From NCBI RefSeq assembly GCF_009674495.1, contig NZ_WKJN01000004.1:124001-188000 (forward strand): DNA of 64,000 bases. Direction: 5' to 3'. Position numbers and translations under genes: made by a program. Below the pieces are notes generated by a model. It was not told the DNA's origin. It did no database searches and worked only from the letters and a program-made list of their open reading frames with translations. Source of the DNA: Duganella alba. GTDB lineage: Bacteria; Pseudomonadota; Gammaproteobacteria; Burkholderiales; Burkholderiaceae_D. This document shows positions 44,301-52,788 of this stretch, one piece after another (position 1 is the stretch's first letter; each line of letters begins with the position of its first letter).

Positions 44301-45459
44301 GATCCACGGCAACACCTACTGCGCCAAATGGTTGGTGAGCCAGATCCAGGAATCGAGCCTGAACGTCCTGCACGGCATTTACGCGACCGTGTTCGCGCCA
44401 TACTGGTATCGCCTGCTGGGCGCCAAGGTCGGCAAGGACGCCGAAATCTCCACCGCGCTGGGCGTGGTGCCGGACATGCTGACGCTGGGCGACGAAACCT
44501 TCATCGCCGATGCGGTCATGCTGGGCGATGAGGAAATCGATGGCGGCTGGATGGTGATGAAACCGACCGTCATTTCACACCGCAGCTTCGTCGGCAACGG
44601 CGCCTACATCCCGGACGGCACCGTGCTGCCGGAGCATGTGCTGATCGGCGTGCATTCGCGCGCGCCGGACAACGCGCAAATGAACAGCGGCGACACCTGG
44701 CTAGGCTCCCCGCCGATCAACCTGCCCGCGCGCGAGCAGACCAGCGGCTATCCGGAGTGGCTGACTTTCCATCCATCGCCGCTGCGTCGCCTGGGGCGCG
44801 GCCTGATCGAAGCGTTCCGCATCGTCGCGCCGCATGCGCTGGTGATCGCGGTGGGCTACACGCTGGTGCTGGCGGTGATGCCGGCCGCCGGCGCGGGCCG
44901 CTGGGGCGAGGTGATCTGGGATCTGACGCTGGCGGGACTGGTCTACGGCGTGGGCAATTACTTCTTTGTGGTGCTGCTCAAGTGGCTGTTGATCGGACGC
45001 TATCGCAAGCAATCGGAGCCGATGTGGACGCCGTTTGTGTGGCTGTCGGAAGGCGTGACCAATCTGTACGAAGGCATCGCCGTGCCGAACTTCATGCGCT
45101 ACCTGCGCGGCACGCCGTGGCTGCCGATGGCGTTCAACCTGCTGGGCGCGCGCATCGGCAAGGGAGTCTACATGGACACCACCGACATCACGGAATTCGA
45201 CTGCGTGCAGATCGGCGACCATAGCGAACTGAATGCCCTCACCTGCCCGCAGACCCACCTGTTCGAGGACCGCGTGATGAAAATCGACGATGTGGTCATC
45301 GGCAAGCGCGTCTACATGGGGCCGCGTGCGGCGGTGCTGTACAGCGCCGCCGTCGGCGACAACGCCCGCCTTGGTCCGCTCACGCTGGTGATGAAAGGCG
45401 AGCACATACCGGCCAACGGCAACTGGGCCGGCTGCCCGGCCGCGCCAGCGCGCAAATGA
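41359..45459 (+). CDS. Pls/PosA-family membrane NRPS (single-module poly-amino-acid synthetase)
   Basis: The 1366-residue protein has an adenylation domain (residues about 30-540: YTSGSTGKPKG, FDMSFEEIW, NTYGPTEATVS, YRTGDLARIG, SGKIDRK), a thiolation domain with Ser597 in DLGGHSFFAARLA, and a C-terminal half with about six transmembrane helices around repeated left-handed hexapeptide segments. This is the architecture of Pls-type epsilon-poly-lysine synthetases and relatives, which polymerise a basic amino acid without a normal condensation domain. Reading the specificity positions by eye gives D-M-E-H-I-L-T-V-S-K, similar to the remembered diaminobutyrate code. The reading frame is open far upstream, but that stretch is antisense to amn, so I start at 41359. 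Confidence 0.88.
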   Translation: MNQPVTPHIADVLFGPQQESLLREEILADLLEASAARDPEQIALIFGERSLTYRELNAQADLVAARLIAAGVQPGQIVGLWLPRGIELLVLQAGIAKAGAAWLPVDEDTPVERLQVCLDDASGAGVLTSAAFAPRLSSLAGFDRPIWTAEAVLAAPAAGEVLARRGEVSPDVPAYVIYTSGSTGKPKGILITQRSICHFLRSENEVLGVQGGDKVYQGFSVAFDMSFEEIWISYLVGATLWIGPKEISGDPETLPRMLEQNHVTVLHAVPTLLALFNQEVPSLRLINLGGEACPESLVQRWSREGRQMFNTYGPTEATVSASLARLQPGYPVTIGRPLPNYGLLVIDANTEPAAHAPNAGDAAGGAAPSPAGTPMAGPVLRLLPHGEVGELCITGPGLAAGYLGRPDLTAEKFLPNPWSAGPHDARLYRTGDLARIGPDGEVTCLGRADDQVKIRGFRVELGEIEALLAQQPGVGTVAVLLRKDDGIDQLVAYLVADAGVTLDNRALRAALTEKLPPYMVPGRYEMLDAMPRLTSGKIDRKTLKATPLSAPPAGSTEDSDLPETPAEEALFAALAALFPGQPIQRQADFFTDLGGHSFFAARLASSLRADPRYAHITVRDIYQQRQIGKIAQVLGEAQAECIEEQDWTPPSRLKRWTCGIAQAAAMPPLVTLRMAQWLAPFFTYHFFTGDPGDSVAVAIAASVGVFLLATIGEFAIAILGKWLIAGRLKAGVYPLWGLTYYRWWLADRLVESAPAYLLSGSSLNAWWLRALGAKVGKEVIIGSMTLRAPDLLDIGDQVSIGNAVNFENARVERGQLHLGQITLGRDACVSSFAIMEGNTRVEALGHLEGQSALSDGGVVPAGRIWAGSPARDMGAFDTNRLPPRPPVTAMRRAAEALFFVLGILGVVTLFFMPVFPSFVLIDWFDEAGWLPWIQGDDMRIQLLRYFLLAFPASTVLIVLTALVSAGIRWSALPRLKPGRFPIHGNTYCAKWLVSQIQESSLNVLHGIYATVFAPYWYRLLGAKVGKDAEISTALGVVPDMLTLGDETFIADAVMLGDEEIDGGWMVMKPTVISHRSFVGNGAYIPDGTVLPEHVLIGVHSRAPDNAQMNSGDTWLGSPPINLPAREQTSGYPEWLTFHPSPLRRLGRGLIEAFRIVAPHALVIAVGYTLVLAVMPAAGAGRWGEVIWDLTLAGLVYGVGNYFFVVLLKWLLIGRYRKQSEPMWTPFVWLSEGVTNLYEGIAVPNFMRYLRGTPWLPMAFNLLGARIGKGVYMDTTDITEFDCVQIGDHSELNALTCPQTHLFEDRVMKIDDVVIGKRVYMGPRAAVLYSAAVGDNARLGPLTLVMKGEHIPANGNWAGCPAAPARK

Positions 45460-46121
45460 ACACCCTGGCCGTCCAACGCTGGCCCGGCCCCGCGCCGGCG
45501 CCGCAGGACGGCCTGTTCGCAATCCTGATCGACACATCCGTCGCGCCTGGCGCGCCAGCAGCGACGTCCTCGCCGCCGGCATTGCTCCGGCAGATGGACG
45601 CCGCCAACGCGTCATCGACGCGCACCGGCGACGCAGGCGCCCAACGCGACGACGCCCGCCGCCGGATCCGCCTCGCCGCGCGCGAAGCGCTGGCCGCCGT
45701 GCTGCGCGTACCGGTGGACGCTATCGCCATCGCCTCATCGCCCGGCACGCCGCCACGCATCCTGCTGGCCGGCGCGGAAAGCCGCATCGGCTGTTCCTTC
45801 ACTTACGAAGACCATCACGCGCTGGCCGCCTTCAACCTGCAAGGCCCGGTCGGCGTGGACATGATGCGCATCCAGGACATCCCCGACTGGCAAACCGTCG
45901 CCCGCGACTACCTCGGCTCCACCGCGACCACGGCACTGCAAGCCGCCGCCGACCGCCCACGCGCATTCACCAAAGCGTGGACACGCCGCGAAGCCGCGCT
46001 AAAATACCACGCACAACAACTCGGCGAATGGCAAGCCGACCTGCCCGGCCGGTCCATATCGCTGATCCTGCCGGTGGCCGAACTGACCGGGCATATCCAT
46101 ATTGGAGACAACAACGCATGA
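45456..46121 (+). CDS. 4'-phosphopantetheinyl transferase
   Basis: The 221-residue protein resembles Sfp-type phosphopantetheinyl transferases, which attach the phosphopantetheine arm to carrier domains. Motifs are GVDMMRI, corresponding to GVDIE with one magnesium-ligand position replaced by Met, and KAWTRREAALKYHAQ, corresponding to WxxKEAxxK. The first 70 residues are Ala/Pro-rich and not conserved-looking. It overlaps the NRPS stop by four bases (ATGA), so it is the dedicated activator of Ser597 of that synthetase. The altered GVD motif makes activity slightly uncertain. Confidence 0.85.
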   Translation: MNTLAVQRWPGPAPAPQDGLFAILIDTSVAPGAPAATSSPPALLRQMDAANASSTRTGDAGAQRDDARRRIRLAAREALAAVLRVPVDAIAIASSPGTPPRILLAGAESRIGCSFTYEDHHALAAFNLQGPVGVDMMRIQDIPDWQTVARDYLGSTATTALQAAADRPRAFTKAWTRREAALKYHAQQLGEWQADLPGRSISLILPVAELTGHIHIGDNNA

Positions 46122-46843
46122 GATGCATCGCACTGATCCTCGCGGCCTGCGCAGCAAGCGCCAGCGCCGCCGAATGCGGCCCGGACAAGCTGGGCACCGA
46201 ACGCACCATCGTCCTCCAGCGTGAAGGCGCACAGTACGGCGCACAGCAGCACACCGCCCTGCCGCTGGAAAAAGGCGAAGTGGTCCTGACCTTCGACGAC
46301 GGCCCCTCCGCCGACAACACGCCGCTGGTACTGAAAGCCCTGTCCGATCAATGCGCCCGGGCCACCTTCTTCATGCTGGGCCAGGGGCTGCGCAAAGATC
46401 CCGACCTGGCGCGCGAGACGGTGCGCGAAGGCCACTCGGCCGGCATCCACAGCGACACCCATCCGCACATGGCCACGCTCACGCCGGCGCAGCAACTGGA
46501 CGATCTGGCCCTCAGCCGCGCCGCCTAGCAAGCCACCTTCGGCGTCGAAACGCCGGCCTACCGCTTTCCCTATCTCGAAGAGACGCCAACGCTGCTCGAC
46601 GCCCTCAAGCGCGACAACATCACCGTCGCCTCGATCGACATGGGCATCAACGACTGGATACCTGAAGACACCAACGAAGTCCTGGCCGGCCGCCTGACCG
46701 AAAGCCTGGACAAAAGCGGCAAAGGCATCATCCTGATGCACGACGCCAACGGCCCGACCGCCAAAGCGCTGCCGACGCTGCTCAAGGTGTTGAAGGACAA
46801 AGGCTACAAAATCGTCCACCTGGAGTGGGAGGCCGCGAAATGA
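46118..46843 (+). pseudogene. Polysaccharide deacetylase interrupted by an in-frame TAG
   Basis: From the ATG at 46118 (overlapping the previous stop as ATGA) the frame runs through a signal peptide (CIALILAACAASASA) and NodB-domain motifs 1 (TFDDGP) and 2 (HSDTHPHM), then hits TAG at 46526-46528. The same frame continues without another stop to 46843 and contains motifs 3 (YRFPYLEE), 4 (IDMGINDW) and 5 (IILMHDANG). A single C-to-T change (CAG to TAG) would explain it. Read through, the product would be about 241 residues of a complete exported polysaccharide or chitin-oligosaccharide deacetylase. It may be a true nonsense mutation or a sequencing error. Confidence 0.85.
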
Positions 46844-47388
46844 GCGCGAAATGGCGGGAGGAATTCGACGCCCTGCGCGCCATCATTGACGGCAGCGGCC
46901 TGAAGGAAGAAGTCAAATGGGGTCAGCCCTGCTTCACGCTGGACGGCCGCAACGTCGTGCTGATACACGGCTTCAAGGAATACTGCGCGCTGCTGTTCTT
47001 CAAGGGCGCGTTGATGAAAGATCCGAAGAAGCTGCTGATCCAGCAAACCGAAAACGTCCAGGCCGCGCGCCAGATCCGCTTTACCGGACTAGCGGAAATC
47101 AGCCGCCAGGAAAAGACGCTGAAAGCCTACATCAAGGACGCCATCGCGCTCGAACAATCCGGCGCCAAGGTCGAAAAGAAAACCACCGCCGAATTTCCCT
47201 TTCCCGAGGAACTGGAACGCAGGATGGACGACCTGCCCGCCCTGCGCAGCGCCTTCGAATCATTGACGCCAGGCCGCCAGCGCGCCTACCTGCTGCACTT
47301 CTCCAGCGCCAAGCAGGCCAGGACGCGCGAATCACGCATCGAAAAAGTCGTCCAGCGCATCCTTGACGGCAAAGGGCTGGACGACTGA
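46840..47388 (+). CDS. DUF1801/YdeI-like protein
   Basis: The 182-residue cytoplasmic protein has an N-terminal DUF1801 (YdhG-like) domain (VKWGQPCFTLDGRNVVLIHGFKEYCALLFFKGAL, split) and a C-terminal YdeI/OmdA-type segment (MDDLPALRSAFESLTPGRQRAYLLHFSSAKQARTRESRI, split). Its biochemical role is unknown. The start is the ATG at 46840, which overlaps the deacetylase stop by four bases, so it belongs to the NRPS operon. The broken deacetylase upstream could reduce its translation by polarity. It converges on the chemoreceptor gene one base further on. Confidence 0.82.
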   Translation: MSAKWREEFDALRAIIDGSGLKEEVKWGQPCFTLDGRNVVLIHGFKEYCALLFFKGALMKDPKKLLIQQTENVQAARQIRFTGLAEISRQEKTLKAYIKDAIALEQSGAKVEKKTTAEFPFPEELERRMDDLPALRSAFESLTPGRQRAYLLHFSSAKQARTRESRIEKVVQRILDGKGLDD

Positions 47389-47389
47389 T

Positions 47390-49069
47390 TTAAAACGTCA
47401 CCCACTCCTCGGCCGGCTGCGACTTGCCGCCGGCCGCCGGCACCAGGGTCAACGCCGGCCGTCGGGCGGGCGGTGCGGCAGGCGCGCGTGGCGCGGCTTT
47501 CGCCAGCCGCGCCGGCGGCAAGGATGGCGACGGCGGCAGCGCATCGAGCTTGAACACGTTCACCACCTCATTCAGCTTCACCGTCTGATCCTGCAAGGCC
47601 TTGGCCGCAGCGGCGGCTTCCTCGACCAGGGCGGCGTTCTGCTGCGTCGCCGTGTCCATCGCCACCACCGCCTCGTTGACCTGCCCGATGCCGGCCAGCT
47701 GTTCATTGCTGGCGGAGCTGATCTCGGCCACGATGTCATGCACGCGGTTGATGCCGACCACGACTTCGCTCATGGTGGCTCCCGCCTCGTCCACCAGCCG
47801 GCTGCCGGCCGCCACCTTGCTGACCGAATCGTCGATCAGCAGCTTGATCTCCTTGGCCGCAGCCGCCGAGCGATGCGCCAGATTGCGCACCTCGGTGGCA
47901 ACCACGGCGAAACCACGTCCCTGCTCGCCGGCCCGCGCCGCCTCCACCGCGGCATTCAGCGCCAGGATATTGGTCTGGAACGCGATACTGTCGATGGTGC
48001 CGATAATCCTGGCGATCTCCCGCGACGAGGCGTTGATGCCGCTCATGGTCTCCACCACCTGCGACACCACCTCGCCGCCCTTGATGGCCAGCGCGGAAGC
48101 CGACTGCGCCAGCTGGTTGGCCTGGCGGGCGTTGTCGTTGCTGTGCTTGACGGTCGAATACAGCTCCTCCATCGACGCCGCCGTTTCTTCCAGCGAGCTG
48201 GCCTGCGATTCGGTGCGCGCCGACAGATCCATATTGCCTTCCGCGATTTCGGCCGTGGCGCTGGTGATGGTCTCCGTGCCCTGGCGCACCTGGCCAACGA
48301 TGCGCACCAGGCCATCATTCATGTTCTTCAGCGCTTGCAGCAGCTTGCCGATTTCGTCGCGCGAGGTGACCTCGATGTGCACGCGCAGATCGCCCGCCGC
48401 CACCGTTTCCGCAATCGTCCCCGCTTCCAGCAGCGACTTGACCAGGCGGCGCGTGGTCAGCAGGCCTTGCGCGGCCACCACCACGATCACCAGCAGCGCG
48501 ATGAACATGGCCTCCCAGCGGGCGCGCGCCAGCAGGCGGGTGGCTTCGTCCGCGCTGCGGCTGGCGATATCGACGTTGTACTGGTTGTGGGACTGTAGCG
48601 CCGCCACCAGGTCGACCACAACCTGGCGGCTGGCCAGCATGGAGGCCCCGGCTTCCTCCTCCTTGCCCTGCAGCGCCAGCCCGACGATCTTGTCGCTCAA
48701 GACCTTGTAGGCATCGACCGCGCGGCGGTCAGCCTGCAATTGCTGGCGATCCTTGTCGTCGCTGACGTATTTCGTTTCGTAGCGCTGCATCTCGTCGACA
48801 GCCTTGCGGTAGCTTGCTTCCCTGGCCTTGTCCAGATCATTGCGGACGGCGGGGTCGCGCACCGCCAGCAGCTGCCAGGTCGCGGCGCGCACATTGCCGA
48901 AGTCCGTGATCACTTTATTGAGCGAGATAATACTGGGCACCACATTGACGCTGACATAGTCGGCGGCGGTGAATACCCGCTGCATCTGGAAGGCGGCGAG
49001 CAGCGCCAGCCCCACCAATCCCACGAAGGCGGAAAAGATCAGGGCATACATGCGTTGAGCGATCGTCAT
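47390..49069 (-). CDS. Methyl-accepting chemotaxis protein with C-terminal CheR-docking-type pentapeptide
   Basis: The 559-residue receptor has TM1 (residues about 8-28), a four-helix-bundle-type periplasmic sensor of about 150 residues, TM2 (about 187-205), HAMP, and a signalling domain with the tip [21 protein letters not shown] Pro/Ala-rich flexible tail of about 50 residues ends in EWVTF. This matches the xWxxF pattern of the NWETF pentapeptide that recruits CheR and CheB. The gene directly abuts the cheW stop codon, so both form one operon. The ligand is unknown. Confidence 0.95.
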   Translation of the reverse strand: MTIAQRMYALIFSAFVGLVGLALLAAFQMQRVFTAADYVSVNVVPSIISLNKVITDFGNVRAATWQLLAVRDPAVRNDLDKAREASYRKAVDEMQRYETKYVSDDKDRQQLQADRRAVDAYKVLSDKIVGLALQGKEEEAGASMLASRQVVVDLVAALQSHNQYNVDIASRSADEATRLLARARWEAMFIALLVIVVVAAQGLLTTRRLVKSLLEAGTIAETVAAGDLRVHIEVTSRDEIGKLLQALKNMNDGLVRIVGQVRQGTETITSATAEIAEGNMDLSARTESQASSLEETAASMEELYSTVKHSNDNARQANQLAQSASALAIKGGEVVSQVVETMSGINASSREIARIIGTIDSIAFQTNILALNAAVEAARAGEQGRGFAVVATEVRNLAHRSAAAAKEIKLLIDDSVSKVAAGSRLVDEAGATMSEVVVGINRVHDIVAEISSASNEQLAGIGQVNEAVVAMDTATQQNAALVEEAAAAAKALQDQTVKLNEVVNVFKLDALPPSPSLPPARLAKAAPRAPAAPPARRPALTLVPAAGGKSQPAEEWVTF

Positions 49070-49537
49070 TTATGCCACCTCTGCGTCAGGAACAATATCT
49101 TCGCCCAGCATCAGCCGGGCGACATCGAGCAGCACCAGCAGGCGATTCCCGGTGGCGCCGATGCCGGAGATATAGGCGTCGGCCTGCGTCGAGGCGATCT
49201 CCGGCGGCGGCCGGATGTCCGCCGGCGCCAGCGCCACCACATCCAGCACGCTGTCGACCACCATGCCGACCACGTGCCCGTCGTGATTGACCACGATCAC
49301 AGAGGTGAACTGGTCGTAAATCGGCGTGCCTGTACCCAGCTTGATGCGCAGGTCGACGACCGGCACGATCACGCCGCGCAGATTGATGACACCCTTGACG
49401 TAGTCCGGCAGATTGAGCAACTGCGTCACGCGCTCATAGCTGCGCAGCTCCTGGATACTGGTCAGGCTCAGTCCATATTGTTCGCTGCCCAAGGTGAAGG
49501 TCAGGAATTCTTCAGTGGTGGTTGATAACGTAGTCAT
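49070..49537 (-). CDS. cheW: Chemotaxis adaptor protein CheW
   Basis: The 155-residue protein is a CheW coupling protein that links receptors to the kinase CheA. Typical segments are EFLTFTLGSEQYGLSLTSIQELR, LPDYVKGVINLRGVIVPVVDLR (split) and GMVVDSVLDVVALAPADI. I prefer the ATG at 49537, with AAAGGA upstream, over an earlier in-frame start. It is followed without a gap by a chemoreceptor gene. No cheA, cheR or cheB is in the window, so it must serve a chemotaxis complex encoded elsewhere. Confidence 0.94.
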   Translation of the reverse strand: MTTLSTTTEEFLTFTLGSEQYGLSLTSIQELRSYERVTQLLNLPDYVKGVINLRGVIVPVVDLRIKLGTGTPIYDQFTSVIVVNHDGHVVGMVVDSVLDVVALAPADIRPPPEIASTQADAYISGIGATGNRLLVLLDVARLMLGEDIVPDAEVA

Positions 49538-49759
49538 GTTGTCATCCTTTGTAATTAAGTGCTGGGATAACAATCAGCATAAAACCGCCGACAGGCCGCG
49601 CACGGGCACAGTTCATGAGAAATGCGGAGAGCACAGCGCGCACGCCAAGTGTGCTCCGGCAGAAACCGCAAAACTGTGCTGCAAGCCGTGCGGTCCCTGG
49701 CGATATGCTCTGGCTATTCAAGCCGATCAACCGCACCAATATTCAATCGAGGTGGCAAC

Positions 49760-51310
49760 GTGAAAAACCTGACCGTCAAAGCGAGCCTGCTGGGCGTGCT
49801 CCTGCTGTTCACCGCCATGCTGCTGCTCGGCGCGGGACTGGGAACGTTTGAGCTGCGCCACTCCAACCAGACGCTGGCCGATGTGTACCAGATCACGTCG
49901 CAGGTCATCACCGTCAACGACGCCTACAAGGACACAACGCGTACCCGCTCCGCGCTCACCCGCGCCTACGCCACGCTCAAGGAGGGCCAGGGCAGGACGG
50001 ACAACAGCGCGGCGCTGGCCAGCGCGGGAAAATCCCACCAGCGCACGCTGGACACACTGGTCAAGTTCGAGCGGGCGCCGGCTTATCCCGGCGAAGACGT
50101 GGAACTGAAACGCAATCTGATCGACTCCGGACGCACGCTGTCCAAAGCGCTGGAACGGGCCATCGCAGCGCTGACGCGCAATGACACCGCCGCCTACATC
50201 GCCATCAACGCCGGCGACGTGACCTCCGGCGGCGCCGCCTTCTCCACCCAGCTGGAGAAATTCCAGCAGTTGAGCGACACGCGGATCAATGACATGATGG
50301 CCCAGGGCGCCAGCAACTACAGCATGATCATGTGGATGGTCGCCGTCGGTGTGGCGGTGGCGCTATGCCTGGTGCTGCTGGCCTACAAGACGCTGAAGCT
50401 GGTGGTGTTGCGCCCCCTGGAAGGCGCGGTGTCGCTGCTGGACCAGGTGGCGCGCGGCGACCTGACCGCCGCCATCCGCCACGCCGGCGACAACGAAATC
50501 CAGCGCTTGCTGGCGGCCATCCAGCGCATGCAGCAGGAATTGCTGGCCATCGTGGCGCAGGTGCGGCGTGGTGCGGAACTGATCCACACCGGCTCGCAGG
50601 AACTGGCCACCGGCAATATGGAACTGTCGTCGCGCACCGAGACCCAGGCCAGTTCGCTGGAAGAAACCGCCGCGTCGATCGAGGAACTCACCACCACCGT
50701 CAAGCAGAATTCGGACAACGCCCAGCATGCGCGCGAGCTGGCGCAAGGCGCCTCGGCCACCGCGCTGGAAGGCGGCGAGGTGATGGAGCAGGTGGTGTCG
50801 ACGATGACGGGCCTGAATGCGTCGTCGCACAAGATTGTCGACATCACCGGCGTCATCGACGGCATCGCCTTCCAGACCAACCTGCTCGCGCTGAACGCCG
50901 CAGTGGAAGCCGCACGCGCCGGCGAACAGGGGCGCGGCTTTGCCGTGGTGGCGTCCGAAGTACGCAACCTGGCGCAGCGCTCGGCGGCCGCAGCCAAGGA
51001 AATCAAGCTGCTGATCGACGATTCGGTGGACAAGATCCACCTCGGCACCGACCTGGTGGAGCGCGCCGGCACGACCATGCGCACCCTGGTGGGCAATGTG
51101 CAGGGCGTGACGCAGCTGGTGGCCGATATCGCCACCGCCGGCCGCGAGCAAAGCCATGGCATCGAGCAGGTAAACCAGGCGATTGCGCAGATGGACCACG
51201 TGACCCAGCAGAATGCGGCGCTGGTGGAAGAAGCGGCGGCGGCCACGCAGTCGCTGCAGGATCAGGCCGGCGAGCTGACGCGGGCCGTCAACGTGTTCAA
51301 GATCGCCTGA
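49760..51310 (+). CDS. Tar-type methyl-accepting chemotaxis protein
   Basis: The start is a GTG at 49760 preceded by GAGGTGG; no ATG start with a ribosome site is available. The 516-residue protein has the layout of Tar/Tsr receptors: TM1 at residues about 8-30, a Tar-like periplasmic helix bundle with paired motifs [14 protein letters not shown] and [18 protein letters not shown]2 at about 190-210, HAMP, and a signalling tip [20 protein letters not shown]. It ends in VNVFKIA, without a CheR-docking peptide. It is divergent from cheW. The 222-base gap between them shows no clear regulatory dyad. The 3' end overlaps the opposing GNAT gene by 14 bases. Confidence 0.94.
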   Translation: MKNLTVKASLLGVLLLFTAMLLLGAGLGTFELRHSNQTLADVYQITSQVITVNDAYKDTTRTRSALTRAYATLKEGQGRTDNSAALASAGKSHQRTLDTLVKFERAPAYPGEDVELKRNLIDSGRTLSKALERAIAALTRNDTAAYIAINAGDVTSGGAAFSTQLEKFQQLSDTRINDMMAQGASNYSMIMWMVAVGVAVALCLVLLAYKTLKLVVLRPLEGAVSLLDQVARGDLTAAIRHAGDNEIQRLLAAIQRMQQELLAIVAQVRRGAELIHTGSQELATGNMELSSRTETQASSLEETAASIEELTTTVKQNSDNAQHARELAQGASATALEGGEVMEQVVSTMTGLNASSHKIVDITGVIDGIAFQTNLLALNAAVEAARAGEQGRGFAVVASEVRNLAQRSAAAAKEIKLLIDDSVDKIHLGTDLVERAGTTMRTLVGNVQGVTQLVADIATAGREQSHGIEQVNQAIAQMDHVTQQNAALVEEAAAATQSLQDQAGELTRAVNVFKIA

Positions 51311-51791
51311 CCGATACCAGCTCCATTTTCTGCAGGCGGATGTGCGGATGGCTTTCCAGCGTTTCCCACTCCGGCAGGAAGGTGAAGCCCAGCCTCCGGT
51401 AAAAAGCCGCCGCGCGCCGGTTGTCGGGATCGACGTCGAGCAGAATGCGCGCGTATCCGTGTGCGGTGGCGTGCTGTTTTACAGCGTCGACCAGGCGGCT
51501 GGCGGTCGGCGTGCCGCGCTGCGCCGGCGTCACCCACATGGCGATCAGCTCCAGCTCCCGCGCCAGGTTCGGCACATGGGCGACGATGCCGATGGCGGCG
51601 TCGCCGTCGAAGGCCAGCAGATAACGCGCCGGTCCGCACCCTGCCGCGCGGTCGCGCCATGCCTGCTCGCTGTAGGCCGCCGCGCTGGCGTGGCTGACGC
51701 CAAAGGCCAGCGGCGCGTCCAGCAAGGCGGCGAGCCGTATCCGTTTCAGCTCCGGCCAGTCGTCTTCCGCGGTATATCTGACGGCGATCAC
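51297..51791 (-). CDS. GNAT-family N-acetyltransferase
   Basis: The 164-residue single-domain GNAT protein has the acetyl-CoA-binding segment [20 protein letters not shown] and the C-terminal [21 protein letters not shown]. It starts at a GTG that overlaps the stop of the upstream, frameshifted acetyltransferase by four bases (GTGA), so its translation probably depends on that gene. It is the last gene of the beta-lactamase operon and overlaps the convergent receptor gene by 14 bases. The acceptor is unknown. Confidence 0.9.
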   Translation of the reverse strand: MIAVRYTAEDDWPELKRIRLAALLDAPLAFGVSHASAAAYSEQAWRDRAAGCGPARYLLAFDGDAAIGIVAHVPNLARELELIAMWVTPAQRGTPTASRLVDAVKQHATAHGYARILLDVDPDNRRAAAFYRRLGFTFLPEWETLESHPHIRLQKMELVSVRRS

Positions 51792-52788
51792 CGGCTGTAT
51801 CCCATTTGCGCGTAGCGTACCTCGATGCCGCTGTATTGCCGGGTCACTTCGCCGGTGATGGCGAAGCCGTTCTGCTCATAGAAGCGGATGGCGCCCAGAT
51901 TGGAGCGGGCCACATTCAATGCCAGGGCAACGGACGACTTGATCAACACCGCGTCCAGCAACGCCTTGCCTACGCCCCGTCCACGCGCGCTGGCTTGCAC
52001 GAACAGCGCCCGCAGCTGGCCTTCGAACAGCGCCGCGAAGCCCTGCACGCCGTCGGCGTCGTAAACCAGCACCTTGGATTCCCTGAACGCCCCATCAGGA
52101 TGCCGTCCTCCTCCAGCGGGGTAAACGTGAACGGTCCTGCTTCAAACTTCAGTTCATCCGGCTTGGCCTCCAGGTAGATGCGGCAAACCGCCGGCAAGTC
52201 CTCCTCCCGGAAATCGCGGATGGACTCGTGGCGGGCTGCAAGCTCGCGGAAGATCGTCCCGGATTCGGCCAGCTCACGCGGCGGCAGCAATGGCCGTACT
52301 TGTGCCATGTCGTTCAGCTCCGGCAGCTTGTACAGCGGGTCGCGGGTATAAGGCTGCGCGAGCGTGTAGTCGCCGGCCGCCACGATGGCCGGCAAGGCGC
52401 GCCCCGCCTGTCGTTGCGCATGTTCCGGATCGACGTTCAGCAGCTGCACAAACAACTCATACGTCGCGCGGATCTCACCCAGCATCTCGTTCATGTTGAC
52501 GATGATGTCGAAACGGGAGCGCGGCCGCTCGGCGCCGACGACGTCGAACGTCAGCGAACCGCCAAGCAGCGCGCTGGCCTGGGCATTGCGCTCGCGCGCC
52601 AGCGCTTGGCGCGACGGCGGATGCTGCTCAATCAGCAGCCTCCAGATGAACATGGCCATGAAATGCGTGTTGTCCGCCCGCGCGAACAATTCCAGCACCA
52701 GCGACAGCGCCTCGTCGTAGCGTCCCTCGCGCTGCGCCTGCGCGGCCTGATCGACCAGGGCGTCGGGCGTGAACTGCGGCCCGCTCAC
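51788..52788 (-). pseudogene. Unknown domain plus GNAT, broken by a one-base frameshift
   Basis: The frame starting at a GTG at 52788 encodes a helical region of about 165 residues that I do not recognise, followed by the start of a GNAT domain (IRDFREEDLPAVCRIYLEAKPDELKFEAGPF, split). It leaves frame near 52090. A second frame from about 52100 to 51788 carries the rest of the GNAT domain (LRALFVQASARGRGVGKALLDAV, RSNLGAIRFYEQNGFAITGEV). Adding one G to the GGGG run (CCCC at 52090-52093 on the plus strand) restores a continuous reading ILMGAFRESKVLVYDADG of about 333 residues. It overlaps the beta-lactamase stop by four bases. Confidence 0.8.

Noticed and set aside
46526..46528. TAG as a recoded (pyrrolysine-type) codon in the deacetylase
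   Set aside because: No pyrrolysine genes are in view and bacteria of this type do not use it. A nonsense mutation or sequence error is simpler.
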